Of a DNA stretch of 64,000 nt, positions 34,156 through 46,082 are shown piece by piece (the first letter of the stretch is position 1; every line of letters starts with the position of its first letter). Both the position numbers and the translations under genes were made by a program. The stretch covers positions 108,529 through 172,528 of the forward strand of contig JAXGGA010001035.1 in the NCBI GenBank assembly GCA_038373865.1. The letters run 5' to 3'. The notes beneath the pieces were generated by a model. It was not told the DNA's origin, did no database searches, and worked only from the letters and a program-made list of their open reading frames with translations. The DNA is from Uloborus plumipes (Eukaryota > Arthropoda > Arachnida > Araneae > Uloboridae).

Positions 34156-34974
34156 AATTAAAAATCTTGTTACCTGATTTGAAATCATTTCACGTCCACT
34201 TCACGGAATATTAGTTTAAAACGCTTCTAATAGATGGCGCGAGATGCTCGCTCTCTAAATAACTTCTCACTTCAAACCACGCAAAACCCATATCATCCTT
34301 CTTTTCAAGCTATCATTTTAATCAAAATTGCAAATGTCAGTAGATAGGCGAGATTGTTTTCTAACCAAAAATATTTGCTGATTACTTTTTCTAGTTAAAA
34401 TATTTTGTATAACAGTACAATCAATTACTGTTAAAAATTTCGATAGTTTTTATTTTTCCACACAAAAATTCATTGAAGCCATTTAATATAATTTATAGAA
34501 AAAGGAATTAGGAGTTGATGTGTTGGAAAAGGAATTAGTGAGAAGTGAAGTTACCTCTTTTCGCTTCTTACTGCCCCTATTCAACAGTTAAATTTAATTT
34601 TCAAAGTCAAAGTAACTTATTAATCCAAGCATTCATGTTTACTTATTTTCGCTTCTTACTGCCTCTATTCTAAAAAAAATTTAATTTTAAAAATTCAAAG
34701 TGGCTTATTAATCTGCCGATTCTAATAAATGAATATCATTTAATTTAATATACATATTCCAATCCACGCAATCCAAGAGATATCCTTAAAAATAATGTTT
34801 TTAACTGTCGCATAAAGCATTACTGAGAATAAACTACCTTTAGTAAAAATTTTCAAAACACTTATGTAGTTGTTAATTATTATATTTATACAATTTTCAC
34901 TATTGCCTAATTTAAAATCTTATGAATCCATAACCCTGCCAATATTCACTTTTTTATTAGAAAACTAGCTGTTT
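34156..34974. other. AT-rich spacer with a 100-bp tandem duplication
   Basis: At about 34545-34720 two copies share TTTTCGCTTCTTACTGCC, TCTATTC and CTTATTAATC. Nothing else is recognised. Confidence 0.55.
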
Positions 34975-35340
34975 TGCCCGGCGTTGTACGGTCTACCTCA
35001 AAAATAAAAATTGTTGTCAAGAAATTTATGTTGAACAATCAGCTTAAATAAAAGAAAAACGAAATAGTGCAAAATTTCCCGTAAACGTTTCGAAAAGAAC
35101 AACTTTATGACTCAAACTTTTCAATTCAGACCTCTTTGGATTTTTTAAAAGGGATTTAAAAAAAATTTAAAAAATCCCCCCTTCCCTCCCTCTTCTATAT
35201 GAACTTTTAAGCATTAGAGGACCTGCTTGTCAGATTTGGGGAAAATCCAACGCAAACAGTAGATTCGTGTAAACATTTACACACACCCACACTTAAATAC
35301 ATTTATACGTAAGCAGAACTTTTCGGGCTCTTACTATACA
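34975..35340 (-). mobile_element. Helitron-like or related 3' end, minus strand
   Basis: Read on the minus strand the sequence ends ...ACAACGCCGGGCAAAACAG then CTAG, echoing the end of the units at 1-3121. The adjoining block (TGTCAGATTTGGGGAAAATC, ACATTTACACACACCCACAC) looks like old repeat. The left-hand limit of the element cannot be placed. Confidence 0.3.
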
Positions 35341-35551
35341 ACTTCTTATTCTCATTCAGTGCAAGTGAAAACTTTAATATGTCTATTGTTAATATTAAAT
35401 GCATATATACTTCAGAAATTTTGGCACAACAACACCCTTTAGTAAAAACAACATACGTAAAAGAGGAGATACCGAGCGAAAAAACTGTAAATGTTGCTTC
35501 TTTACACAGTTAGTGTTACTGCAATGAAACAAGTTTGCCGTCGATGTTTAA

Positions 35552-36067
35552 CCCATTAATGCCTGACATTTTTTTTCCCAAGATATTTTATATACCGGTT
35601 ACAAACAGGGTTTAATGGACAGGAAAAATAATAAAAAAAATATCATGTAAAAAATAATTTTTTTATTAAGGGAAGAAAAATCATCCCTTAAAAGTTACGA
35701 TAGACCCCAGAGGGGACGTACTTATTTTACTAAAAAAAATTTCTGCCTACGAAATAATATTTTAAAAAGACATTTTATAAGAAGAAATAAAATCAACAAT
35801 TAACATAAACTGGCAAGCTGGGAATAACTTTGAAAACTTAGCTTTTTTTTCTTGAAATTGTGAAAGATGTAATTTTTGATAAAGATCATATTAAAACTGC
35901 TACAGAACACACTTTACAATGGTTATGTGCTGCAATCTGTTAATAACGAATTGAAAGAATTCCAAGGTATTAATTGAACACTATTATTTGGTTGAAATGT
36001 TCATTTTCGAGGAAACTCAGACCCTTTTTTGGACCTTCCTAAAAAAAGAACGCTAGGCATTAGTGGG
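35552..36067 (-). mobile_element. TTAA MITE family 1, copy 3
   Basis: Inverted relative to copies 1 and 2. TTAA lies at 35548-35551 and 36068-36071, with ends CCCATTAATGCCTGACATTT and GCTAGGCATTAGTGGG. The hairpin end is on the right and is mutated. It is 516 bp long. Confidence 0.92.
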
Positions 36068-36071
36068 TTAA

Positions 36072-38454
36072 GGTGGTGACAATTCAAACTACTACTCAAA
36101 ACGGCTACCCTTATTAGTGGGAACCTAGATTTCCAATTCCATGTGCCAAATTTGAACCCTAAAGTTTCAGATTCATTTCTTTCCTTTCCTGACTCATTAT
36201 GATTAAGACAAGTGATTTCCTCGAGAAAGACACGCTTGTAGAAAAAATTTTCAAATACAATCAATTTTGTCTCTAAAAATTCACTTTCTTTTGTATATTT
36301 GTATATTTTAAAAATATGCTATCTCAATGTGTAGCATACTGCAGTGTATATCGGCAGTGGGCTTTGTACTGGTAGTACTCGAAGCGAAGACATTTCTCAT
36401 TTCTTTTTTGCAAATAAGTAATATGAAGCACTATTTGTAATATGAAAAACATGTTCTATTGTTAAATTGATGTTTGTTATTAAATCAACTAATATGATGA
36501 AATATTAAATCATATGATAAACTAGAAATAATTTTCTTTTCATATTGTATCTTAATATTGTAATAGATATCGAAATATTCTTAGTATGAAAAATTTGAAT
36601 TTGTCAATCATGTACACGCGTATTTACTTATTTATCATTCAGTATTTATATTTTACATAAAATATTTAGAAAACAAATATTATATTCGGGTGCACCTTTT
36701 TAATTAAGAACAGCACTCGTTTTGGCCCCCTATCATGACACTTACATTTAAATTCCTATTCCTAACATTGCTTTTACCCTTCTTAAAAGGGGCTCTCCTG
36801 AAAAGTATGACATTATATAAACCTCTTCTGCTCAATCATCACGTTGCCCTCTCGAGCGTGGCCTTTTTAATACGCTTTTTCGAGTTTCACATGTGGGTTT
36901 GTTTGTTTGTATCTATTTATGTAACTCCGAATAAAAGATAAATATACGTCATTTGCAAATATAAAAGTAATGTATTTAATACTATTATTAATACTAAAGG
37001 GTAAACTATGTTACATGTTGATGTATTATAAGTGCATGAAAACTTAGCGGATATTCAATAGTTTTAAAAATCAGAGGGAAATCAGAGTATCATGTGAAAT
37101 GTTTCGATTAACTCTAAAAGCGTATTTTTTAGTTTTTTTAAACTATATTTTAAAATAATTAAGCGGCATGATCTCTGAGAATTGGTCAAGATTCCTAGTC
37201 CAAAGGAATCAGAAACACTTCCTAATACTAGAGCAAAGAGCATAGTTTGCTCTTAGCTGCCAAAAAATACTCGTTGTGGGAGTGGTTTACATGCATTTTG
37301 TACTTGCAAACTCTTTTTTATAAAGGAATTTTTCTGCTCCGCCCTCCTTCAATTTTCCCACTAATCCAATTACATGAATGCTATTCTGATGTTACATATT
37401 CTTTGATGCTTTATGAAAAAAAAAACATTTTGTATAAAACAGTTTTTACGCACCAAAACATATGTATTTATTAATTTATTACATTGTAATGTGAGCATGC
37501 ACAATTTAACTACACTTAACATCTCGTATAAAATTAAAGAAAAATAGAGACTTAGAACGCAAAATTAGAGAATGTAATATTAATGCGATGGGTTTTCTTG
37601 CTTTTGAATACAAATTTTCTCAAACAATCGTATTATTGAAAAGATATCTATGTTAATGTAAGAGCTTGTATTTGAGTGCCATTACAATGACGTTTTACTG
37701 ATTCTTATTTTCTGACACCGATTTCATTTTTAATTATTTACTTTTTTATTTTTTTGTGTACGTATTGAAAATAGTCCGTTGGTATGTTGATTGGTAAAAG
37801 CTGTTTACCCCCCCCCCCTCTCTTTCAATAATTCTATGCCTCCGGAAGGAAGCACACTATATTGTAAGTAATTGCCTCACGGCACTCATATAACACACAT
37901 GTAAAAGTTAGTACGTCAGAAAATTTTCGTAGACCGCAAAAAAAAAGTTTACAATGTACGTTAATCCATAATACTCTTCATGTGCCACCGCATTCTTTTC
38001 CTTAAAACAAATTATAGAAGTGAAACTAAAACTGAAAGTTTCATGTATAAGCACTACTCTCAATGTAGCTTTTAGAAGTTACATCACAGGTTTAATGTTA
38101 CCGTATGTTCAGTAAAAAAGCTTTTTGGCCTAAAAAGATTTTCCACTAAGAAACAAGACTAGTCTTGTCCATATCCCTGCGTGTCTTGGAGCGACCCTTC
38201 ATGTCTTGAAATGATCCTTCATGTGTCACTTCGTGTCTCAGTCTTGTTCTGATTTTTCATATATTACTTTTGGTGACCATCACATCCGTTGATATCTTTA
38301 GATCCGTTTGTTTCTGAATTCACGATCCTATCTCATCTCTTTTTCTTTCTTTCCCTTTTTTTACATAAAGCACATTGCAAATGAAACACCATTTCTTTAT
38401 TGACATTCTTGCGTTTTAAAGAAAGAAACCTAGCAATGAATCATTTTTGTACTG
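36072..38454. other. Unique AT-rich spacer
   Basis: Contains a C run near 37809. Frames at 36735-36941 and 37247-37474 are hydrophobic but unrecognised. GTCTTG-rich sequence at about 38155-38255 is a short degenerate repeat. Confidence 0.5.
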
Positions 38455-39247
38455 AAATGCAGTTGTTGTGGTAGCTGTCTTGAGCCAACTGGGCTGGCAA
38501 ATTTGGGATGTGCTGCTTTATTCTTCCGATTGTACCATAATCTGGTGTAGTCCAACTTCCACAGAACACTCATGCCATAAAGACCTGTTTATAGGATAGG
38601 AAACCATTCGCAGCACAACGACACGTTCCCACAAAGAATTAACAAGAACAGGAGAGAGAAAGTAAATGCATGCCTGAGGCCAGAATTAGAACCCAGAACC
38701 TCTTCATGTGCAGTCAGACTCCTTTGAGCACTAGACAAGGTGGCATGAACAGGAGAGAGAAAGTAAATGCATGCCTGAGGCCAGAATTAGAACCTAGAAC
38801 TTCTTCATGTGCAGTCAGACTCCTTTGACCACTAGACAAGGTGGCAAGAACAGGAGAGAGAAAGTAAATTCATGCCTGAGCCAGAATTAGAACCTAGAAC
38901 CTCTTCATGTGCAGTCAGACTCCTTTGAGCACTAGACAAGGTGGCATGAACAGAAGAGAGAAAGTAAATCCATGCCTGAGCAAGAATTAGAACCCAGAAC
39001 CTCTTCATGTGCAGTCAGACTCCTTTGACCACTAGACAAGGTGGCATGAACAGGAGAGAGAAAGTAAATGCATGCCTGAGGCCAGAATTAGAACCCAGAA
39101 CCTCTTCATATGCAGTCAGACTCCTTTGACCACTAGACAAGGTGGCATGAACAGGAGAGAGAAAGTAAATCCATGCCTGAGCCAGAATTAGAACCTAGAA
39201 CCTCTTCATGTGCAGTCGAACTTCTTTTACCACTAGACAAGGTGGCC
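38455..39247 (-). mobile_element. SINE-A copy with six-fold tandem tRNA-like head
   Basis: The body (CTGTTTATAGGATAGGAAAC on the plus strand) is single-copy at 38455-38645. The head follows as six units of 100-101 bp starting at 38646, 38747, 38848, 38948, 39048 and 39149. Each contains the GAGAGAGAAAGTAAAT block, the complement of the B box (AGAATTAGAACCCAGAAC) and CACTAGACAAGGTGGC, the complement of the A-box side. Units differ by a few substitutions. Confidence 0.88.
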
Positions 39248-39477
39248 AGCTAAGGCAGTACCTTAGCTTGAATAGTCGAAATGAAATTCCATTTTGAACC
39301 TACCCGTGGTATAAGTAGTATGAAATTTAATTACTTGTTAGGAGACGCTCACAAATGATCTCACACTTTGAGGGGGGAAGTTCGTGAAATTGTGCAGAGC
39401 TTGTGACAATTAGAGGGGGGGAGTAACAAGATGGGTAATATCACACCATTTTTATAACAATATGTTTATAAAAAAAA
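39248..39477. other. Short spacer with G runs
   Basis: Nothing is recognised apart from short G runs. Confidence 0.5.
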
Positions 39478-39903
39478 CAGCGTGACATGGGAACAGGGGG
39501 GAATTATGGCGCAAGTAGCTCCACCAATTTTTTTTTTTTTGGGGGGGGGAGGGGGATTTTTTAAAACTAATTTATTTATTTAAATTATTCATTAATTAAT
39601 TTTTTTTAATTTAAATTTCTTTTATTTCTTTTTTTTTATTTATTTCTCTTACGTGTGCGTGTGTGTGTGTGCTTTGAATGTCTGGAAAAAGAGAAAAAAA
39701 GCGATTTTTTTTCTGCGCAAAATTAGTACTTAAAAAAAATTGTATATAAAAAATAATAGTTATAATTTAAAAAAATAAATATTTAAAAAAATAAATAAAA
39801 TAATAAAAAGAGTTAAAAACAAAAAAATAAAAAGCACAAAAAGGTTGTGAACATTTTTGAGGGGGGATTTGTGCCGTCGAGCTTGGGGGGATGGGCACCC
39901 CTG
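39478..39903 (+). mobile_element. hAT element, CAGGGGTGCCCA family, copy 1
   Basis: The right end GATGGGCACCCCTG is well preserved and the left end (CAGCGTGACATGGGAACAGG) is degenerate. The interior shares ATTATGGCGCAAG, a GT repeat (39655-39671) and a run of AAATAAATA sequence with the inverted copy at 51446-51901. No clear 8-bp duplication remains. A frame at 39760-39954 is an artefact. Confidence 0.65.
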
Positions 39904-39909
39904 CATGGG

Positions 39910-42400
39910 ACAGGGAGAAAGGAGGGGGTTAGGTGAAGTGATACTTTGTGGCAAAGGGTGGAAGGGGAAATAAATTTGTTTTTTAAAATCAGGAAATCAT
40001 TTATGAGCAGCGCCTTATAAGATTTGTTTGCTTCTAGTAGGATTACGTATTAGTCTGTCACCATTTTCAGCTGAACGGAATGGGGTGGCAGTATAACCGC
40101 GAATAAGCAAATACCATGGATAATCCTAAAAATAGGTAAAAAAACGATTCTAGTGTATTCAATAGCTAAAACATATCAATAACACTCACTCATACATTTA
40201 AGTTAAAGATAAAAAACTATAACATTGAACGTGAAAAATATATGTGAAACTTAAAAGTGAACAATAACACACCCATAATTTTCAAAACGTGTAATGACAA
40301 TGATATTAGTTAATATCTTAAATTATCACGAAAAAAGTCGGTTAGGTTTGTTTTTATTTTCATTTTAAAATCCCTCTTCTGAATTTGTGGTTCGTTAAGT
40401 TAAAATTGGTGCATTTTTATACATTCAGTAGCATTTTTATTTAGCATGAATGAATTTTATACTGGTGATAAAAAAATCATCTGACTTACTACCTATCAAT
40501 CACAAGGTGAAGGAAAGGAGCAAATACCACCCGTCAACGAAACCAGTAAGCGATATTGGTCACTAAAAATATCTAACATTTTTTGAAAAACAACTTTGAT
40601 AAGCAGAGAGCATTATAATTTAGGCTGAAAGCGATTCTCTCCATCTTATTGATAACAAAAAAAAATAAAATAATTATTTTTAAAAATTAAATTATATGGA
40701 ATAACTAATCTTAGGTGTGTTTAGTTAAAAAACGATACGTTTCGTCTTTCTTCCTGAATGTTTGCCAGGAAAAGATTTTTTTATTTTTCAAATAATAGGC
40801 ATTTTTGAATGTATCTCTTTACAGAATAACTTTACTGAGAAAAATTACATTAGAAAATACATCTTGAAAAATTTAAAGAATGGAAGTAATTTGCTCAATT
40901 TATCTTTCTAAATATTTGGCAAAAGGAGAACGCCATTGAAGACTGTTTATTGAAGCAACAAACCCATTCCGAATATTTAAAAAGACTTCAAAAGGATTTT
41001 CACACCGATGAGTATTAGGTGATAACAAATTGGGCTTGAAATTCATTTATGTTGCAAATTCCTCTTCGTTGAAAATGTAAACAGCTACAAAGCTTTTCCA
41101 AGATGTTTGTAAGGATTTTAATTTTGAACCTTGCAAATATTGCCAAAAAAGTTTATAGACTTTTCAAGGAGTTAAAGCTCAAAAGGAGTTTTCCTTTTTA
41201 ATAAACTATGAGTAAAGTATGAATAATAAATATGGATAATAACTTGTTTGACTTTCTGATACACAAAGCATTTGTCATTGCGACCAAGAAGATTGAGTAA
41301 ACACTACGGAGGAGATAAGATGGTTTCAAATTACAGCGCGTGGTTTTATTTGTTTACTTTCAGCAATCATAAACACGAAGATAAACATCTCTCTGGATTA
41401 AATTCTTAAGCTTTGATATTTAAGCCTTTATGCTTCACTCAAAGCAATTTTTAAAATTATAGTTTCTCTTGTGCTAGAAAAGGTTGAGAAAAAATACAAT
41501 GCATTGATAGCATCTTTCGAAACTCTAGTTTTCTAAATTCATTCAATTAGCTATATTACAGAGGTTCAAATGCGTTTGAAGAAAATTAACTCCAAGAATA
41601 TTTCTTAAGAAATTTTATTTCTTTATCGTAATTGATACTTATTGAATTATTTTAGTCATTTGAATCATGAAAACTTCCATCTCCAGTGAACGGCTTTATA
41701 AATATTTTGACTTAATAATATTTGTTTATGAGTGGCAACAGTTTTGCTACAGTACTATGAAAACAATGCATATTATCCCCCCCCCCCCCATCCTTATTCT
41801 ATTAAACGCTTTAACCGAGATTCTATTTGTATTTAAACTTCGAAATTAATGTATTGTTTAGCTGTTTCTTTCGTATTAATATTTCTGCATACTGGTTTTA
41901 TTTTTTGAATACAATTATGCTTCGCATCCCAATAAAAAAAAGGAATAGGAAAAAATATTTGCACAACAGTTTTTCAAAAAAAAAGAAATAAATCAATTTT
42001 AAAGCGTTATAAAAGTGCGGTACTTTTAAAAGCTTGCAAAAAGTACAATTTTGGTACAACTTTTTTTTTGGGTACTAACTAGTATTTAATTAAGGATTGG
42101 GTTGGGTATTATAAGGACTATTATGCGACACATCACTCAAGGTAAATTTGCTATCTATAATTTTTATTGGCAATTAAACAAGCGATTTGAGAGTTTTTCA
42201 TTCGTCGAATTGCTATCTTTAATTGAGAATGTTTTTTTTTTTTCTTTCCCAAACTGTTATCTTAAAATAAGAATATTAATACAAAGTTTTGCCAAATTTA
42301 TAATGATAATTTTTCAAACAAATGAGAAAGTAAACCTATCAAAATGGATAGCTTCATTTTTGACATATTCCTCTATTTCATCTATTTAACCACAACAACC
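39910..42400. other. Unique AT-rich spacer
   Basis: The longest stretch of the window without a recognised element. It contains a C run at 41769-41780. Frames at 41667-41849 and 42102-42389 show no domain. Confidence 0.5.
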
Positions 42401-42920
42401 TTACTTTTTATTTTCAGCTTCCAAAATATTAATGTATTACTAAAACAATGAAATATTCTCATGTGTTTCTTCACTACGAAAAAGATTTAGATTGCAATGG
42501 TAGGAGCCCATTTCGCTCTAAAATTCCCAATACACTTCATCGGTCGTATGAGCATTTTTAACAAACAAACTTTGTACACCGGTATTTCAGTTACTAATTG
42601 CTAATTTTAAAGTATTTATTTTTTTTTTTATATTTCTCTTCTTCCTTCTATTACTTTAACTACAACAATATTATTTTTGATACTGAACTATTAATTTATT
42701 TTTCAAAGCAACGAAATATTCTCATATGTTTCTGCATCACAAAAAATAATCAGCTTGCTACTGCAGTGACCCGTTTTGCACGAAACTTTCCAATACATTT
42801 TATTGATCGTAAATGCATTTTTAAGAAGCGAATTCGGTACACCAAGTACTCCGGCATTGAAGTTACTAATTTCAAAGTTTGATTTTTGAGAAATTTTTCT
42901 TTTTTCTTCCATTGCTTTAA

Positions 42921-43642
42921 CCCCTTCCCGGCTTATCCCGAGCTGGACTCGGGCAAGCGAAATGTTCCATTCTGGCTCATCCCGAGTGTAGCTCGGGCAC
43001 GGTGAAAATTAACACTGCACAACCAGTCTTTCAAGAATTATTTCACATGTCCCTTTTATGATTTCGGATGCTTTTATTTACTATTGTTGCTAATAGATAA
43101 CATAACTATACAGTGTTTTGAGCTGTAGATTTAAGATATGTGTAGGCGCCGAATCCAAAGTATGATTTCTGCCATACAGAAAGCCAATTTTGCAGCTAAA
43201 TACTCATTTATTTAAATAGATATTTTTACATTTATTTTTAGGAAATGTTGTATGCGAATGATGCTATTGTGTTTAAAAAGATATATATGTATGAAAATAA
43301 GCATAAAAAAATTGACATTTTTTGATCCGTAATCCCGAAATTACTCATTTATTTAAATAGATATTTTTACATTTATTTGTATGAAATGTTGCATGCGAAT
43401 GATGCTATTATGTTTAAAAAGATATGTTTGTGTGAAAATAAGCATAAAAAAATTGACATTTTTTGATCCGTAATCCCGAAATTACTCATTTATTTAAATA
43501 GATATTTTTACATTTATTTGTATGAAATGTTGCATGCGAATGATGCTATTATGTTTAAAAAGATATGTTTGTGTGAAAATAAGCATAAAAAAATTGACAT
43601 TTTTTGATCCGTAATCCCGAAATGAAATGAACCTGGAAGGGG
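42921..43642. mobile_element. piggyBac-like TTAA element with double hairpin and internal repeats
   Basis: TTAA lies at 42917-42920 and 43643-43646, with ends CCCCTTCC and GGAAGGGG. At the left end only, hairpins CCCGAG CTGGA CTCGGG (42937-42953) and CCCGAG TGTAG CTCGGG (42981-42997) start 44 bp apart. The right half is three units of 141 bp. At 722 bp it has no coding. Confidence 0.82.
43201..43623 (+). repeat. 141-bp tandem repeat, three copies
   Basis: TACTCATTTATTTAAATAGA begins each unit at 43201, 43342 and 43483, and each ends GATCCGTAATCCCGAAA. The second and third copies are nearly identical. The array lies wholly inside the TTAA element. Confidence 0.95.
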
Positions 43643-44008
43643 TTAATGAAAAAAAATCTTATTTTTTATGAACAGCTTGCAAACTACTAACTTATTTTTA
43701 AAACAGATGGGGATAATTCATGACAAAAAGAAAGATTTTTATTGCTGTTTTAGAGGCCGGTCCATTTCGTACTAAAATTCCCACATCGATCACAAGAGCA
43801 TTTTTAACAAGTTAATTTGGCACGCCGGTGTTGCAGTCACTAATTTTAGTAACTGATTTAATTTTTGAGATATCGTAACAGACTCAGTTAGAACTGATAG
43901 CGCCACTTTGACAAGGGAGGACCGGCTTACAGAACGGACGCACGTTGATGGCTCCTGGAGCCAAGCAGTGCATCTTATGCACCTACAAGTCTTCAAGATT
44001 TATGTTAA

Positions 44009-44521
44009 CCCATTAATGCCTGACATTTTTTTTCCAAAGATATTTTGTACACTGGTTACAAACAGTGTTTAATGGTCAGGAAAAATAATTAAAAAAATAT
44101 TATGTAAAAAATAATTTTTTTATTAAGGAAAGAAAAATCGTCCCTTAAAAGTTACGATAGACCCCAGAGGGTACATACTTTTTTTACTAAATTTTTTTTC
44201 TGCCTACGATATAATATTTAAAAAGACATTTCATAAGAAGAAATAAAATCAGCAATTAACATAAACTGGGAAGCTGGGAATAACTTTGAAAACTTAGCTT
44301 TTTTGCTTGAGATTGTGAACGATGTGATTTTTGATAAAGATCATATTAAAACTGCTACAGAACACACTTTACAATGGTTATGTGCTGCAATCTGTTAATA
44401 ACGAATTGAAACAATACCAAGGTACTAATTGAACACTATTATTTGGTTGAAATGTTCATTTTGGGGAAATTCAGACCCTTTTTTGGACCGTCCCTAAAAA
44501 GGGACGCTAGGCATTAATGGG
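44009..44521 (-). mobile_element. TTAA MITE family 1, copy 4
   Basis: Inverted orientation. TTAA lies at 44005-44008 and 44522-44525. The right end reads GGACCGTCCCTAAAAAGGGA before CGCTAGGCATTAATGGG, so the hairpin is intact. It is 513 bp long. Confidence 0.93.
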
Positions 44522-44939
44522 TTAAAATGTAAAATTATATTTTGTTTTGTGTTGTGCTCGGAAGAACCCAATAAATAATTTCACGTGATAGCCCAAGTTC
44601 TTCTCCGAACACAGTCACAGCATCTCTTTTTTCTTCTATTACTTTATTAACAGCAAGCTTATTTTTTATAAACAACTTCCAAAATATTAATTTATTTTCA
44701 AAGCAACGAAATATTCTCATATGTTTTTTCATACCAAAAAAAAAAAAAAAGATTGCTACAGCAAGACCCATTTTGCTTGAAAATTCCCAAACCACTTCAC
44801 CGATCTCACGAGCATTTTTAACAATTACTTCTTCAATCCAAGCTGACACCCAAACGCTTTTAAAAGCTTCCATTTAAAACAAAACCAAGGATAAAAGCAC
44901 ATCCTGCCCTTCATTATTTTGCATTAAAGCACCCTCCGA

Positions 44940-45640
44940 CTGATATGTATTTCGTTATCTCAGTCACTTTTAATGCCTTATATATCTCCTCTCCTAGCTT
45001 TTAATTACTCGCAAAATCTTGCCGAATGATTTAATTACCGTTTTGTTTTCCTATTCCGGGCTATTTTATTTCTGAGCATTTTTTTCCCTCCGCCGCTCCT
45101 CCCCCTCTTTCTTTAATTTATCCCTCGCAGCCGTCGTCTTCGTTAATTTCCCCTAAACCTTAATACTCGTTAATGAGATTAAGGGAATTGTTTTAAGCTC
45201 GTCGCCGTCAGCATTTAACAGGAGAAATACTCCTTACCCCCTAAAAATACGACTTAATGATTGGAAAAGAGTAGCTGGCGAAAAATAAATACAAAAAAAA
45301 TTCCTCTCCAGCCGAGCGTTAGAAGAAGAAAATTGTATCGCAGGTTAATTACTAGTTGTTTAACGCGAGAGACCCGCGGGGGACCGCCGCCCTGCCATAA
45401 AATTAACACTTGTTTAATCATTAACATTAGCTTCAAATTAAAGAGTTCGCCTTATTGACTTTGAGGATCGGGAGAGATCGGGAGGGAGGGTGAAAGCAAA
45501 GCTGCAAAACCGTGAAGGGAGTAGCTACTAATTAAAATTAATTATTTCCAGAGAAGAAGGTTTTGCTGCGAAAGCCTCTCTTGCTTTTTTTTTCTGAGAA
45601 GGGAATCAATCGGTCTTGATTAGAGAGTGAAGTAATGCGG
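44940..45640. promoter_or_regulatory. Possible conserved non-coding or regulatory block
   Basis: Complex, repeat-free sequence with many homeodomain-type cores (TTTAATTACCG, GTTAATGAGATTAAG, GGTTAATTACTAG, TTTAATCATTAAC, CTAATTAAAATTAATTA). GC-richer islands lie at 45360-45400 and 45100-45150. Frames on both strands at 45254-45458 mirror each other and are not convincing. This is inference from texture. Confidence 0.25.
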
Positions 45641-46082
45641 AGCTTCTGAGAGCGTAATACGTTTAAGTCTTAAATTAATGATAAAAGATTAGGTGTGTGT
45701 GGAAAGACTTGGGAAAAAAAGCTTTTAGTGAATTTGAAAATTTAAAAATTTAAAGACAGTGAAACTGTTGCAGTTATTCTCAGGATTAATTTGATCCGCA
45801 ATTTCTTTGCTTTAAACTGCTCCAGTCTTTATTGGCTTACAACGGAACAAAAGTTCCTAAAGTATTGTATACTAGTCCAGAATTGAAGGGCTTGGAGAAT
45901 GAAGGGGCTAAGTTACATTTTAAAAAATGAACAGCTGTACAATGGTAAGCAATGGATACAGGTAAGCAAATAAAACTTGGTACATCAAACAGTAGATGTA
46001 AAAAGACGAATTTTATACACACCCTAATGACAAAACCGGTAAACAAAAAAGCTGCAACCTTTACAACAATAAAACTTTGAAC

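Larger units (their letters stand above)
42400..44880. repeat. Four diverged units of about 280 bp, interrupted twice
   Basis: Units near 42405-42645, 42646-42916, 43650-43870 and 44625-44850 share AAATATTCTCATATGTTT, CCATTTCG..AAAATTCCCA and GAGCATTTTTAACAA in the same order. Family TTAA elements at 42921-43642 and 44009-44521 lie between them. A minus frame in the last unit (44535-44873, 112 codons, ending with GEELGLSREIIYWVLPS) reads like a helix-turn-helix, but I cannot name a family and the other units do not keep it open. Confidence 0.65.

Noticed and set aside
36001..36264. 87-codon minus frame
   Set aside because: It overlaps the end of a TTAA MITE and shows no recognisable domain.
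38646..39247. Array of tRNA genes
   Set aside because: Each unit is a minus-strand SINE-A head, not a complete tRNA.
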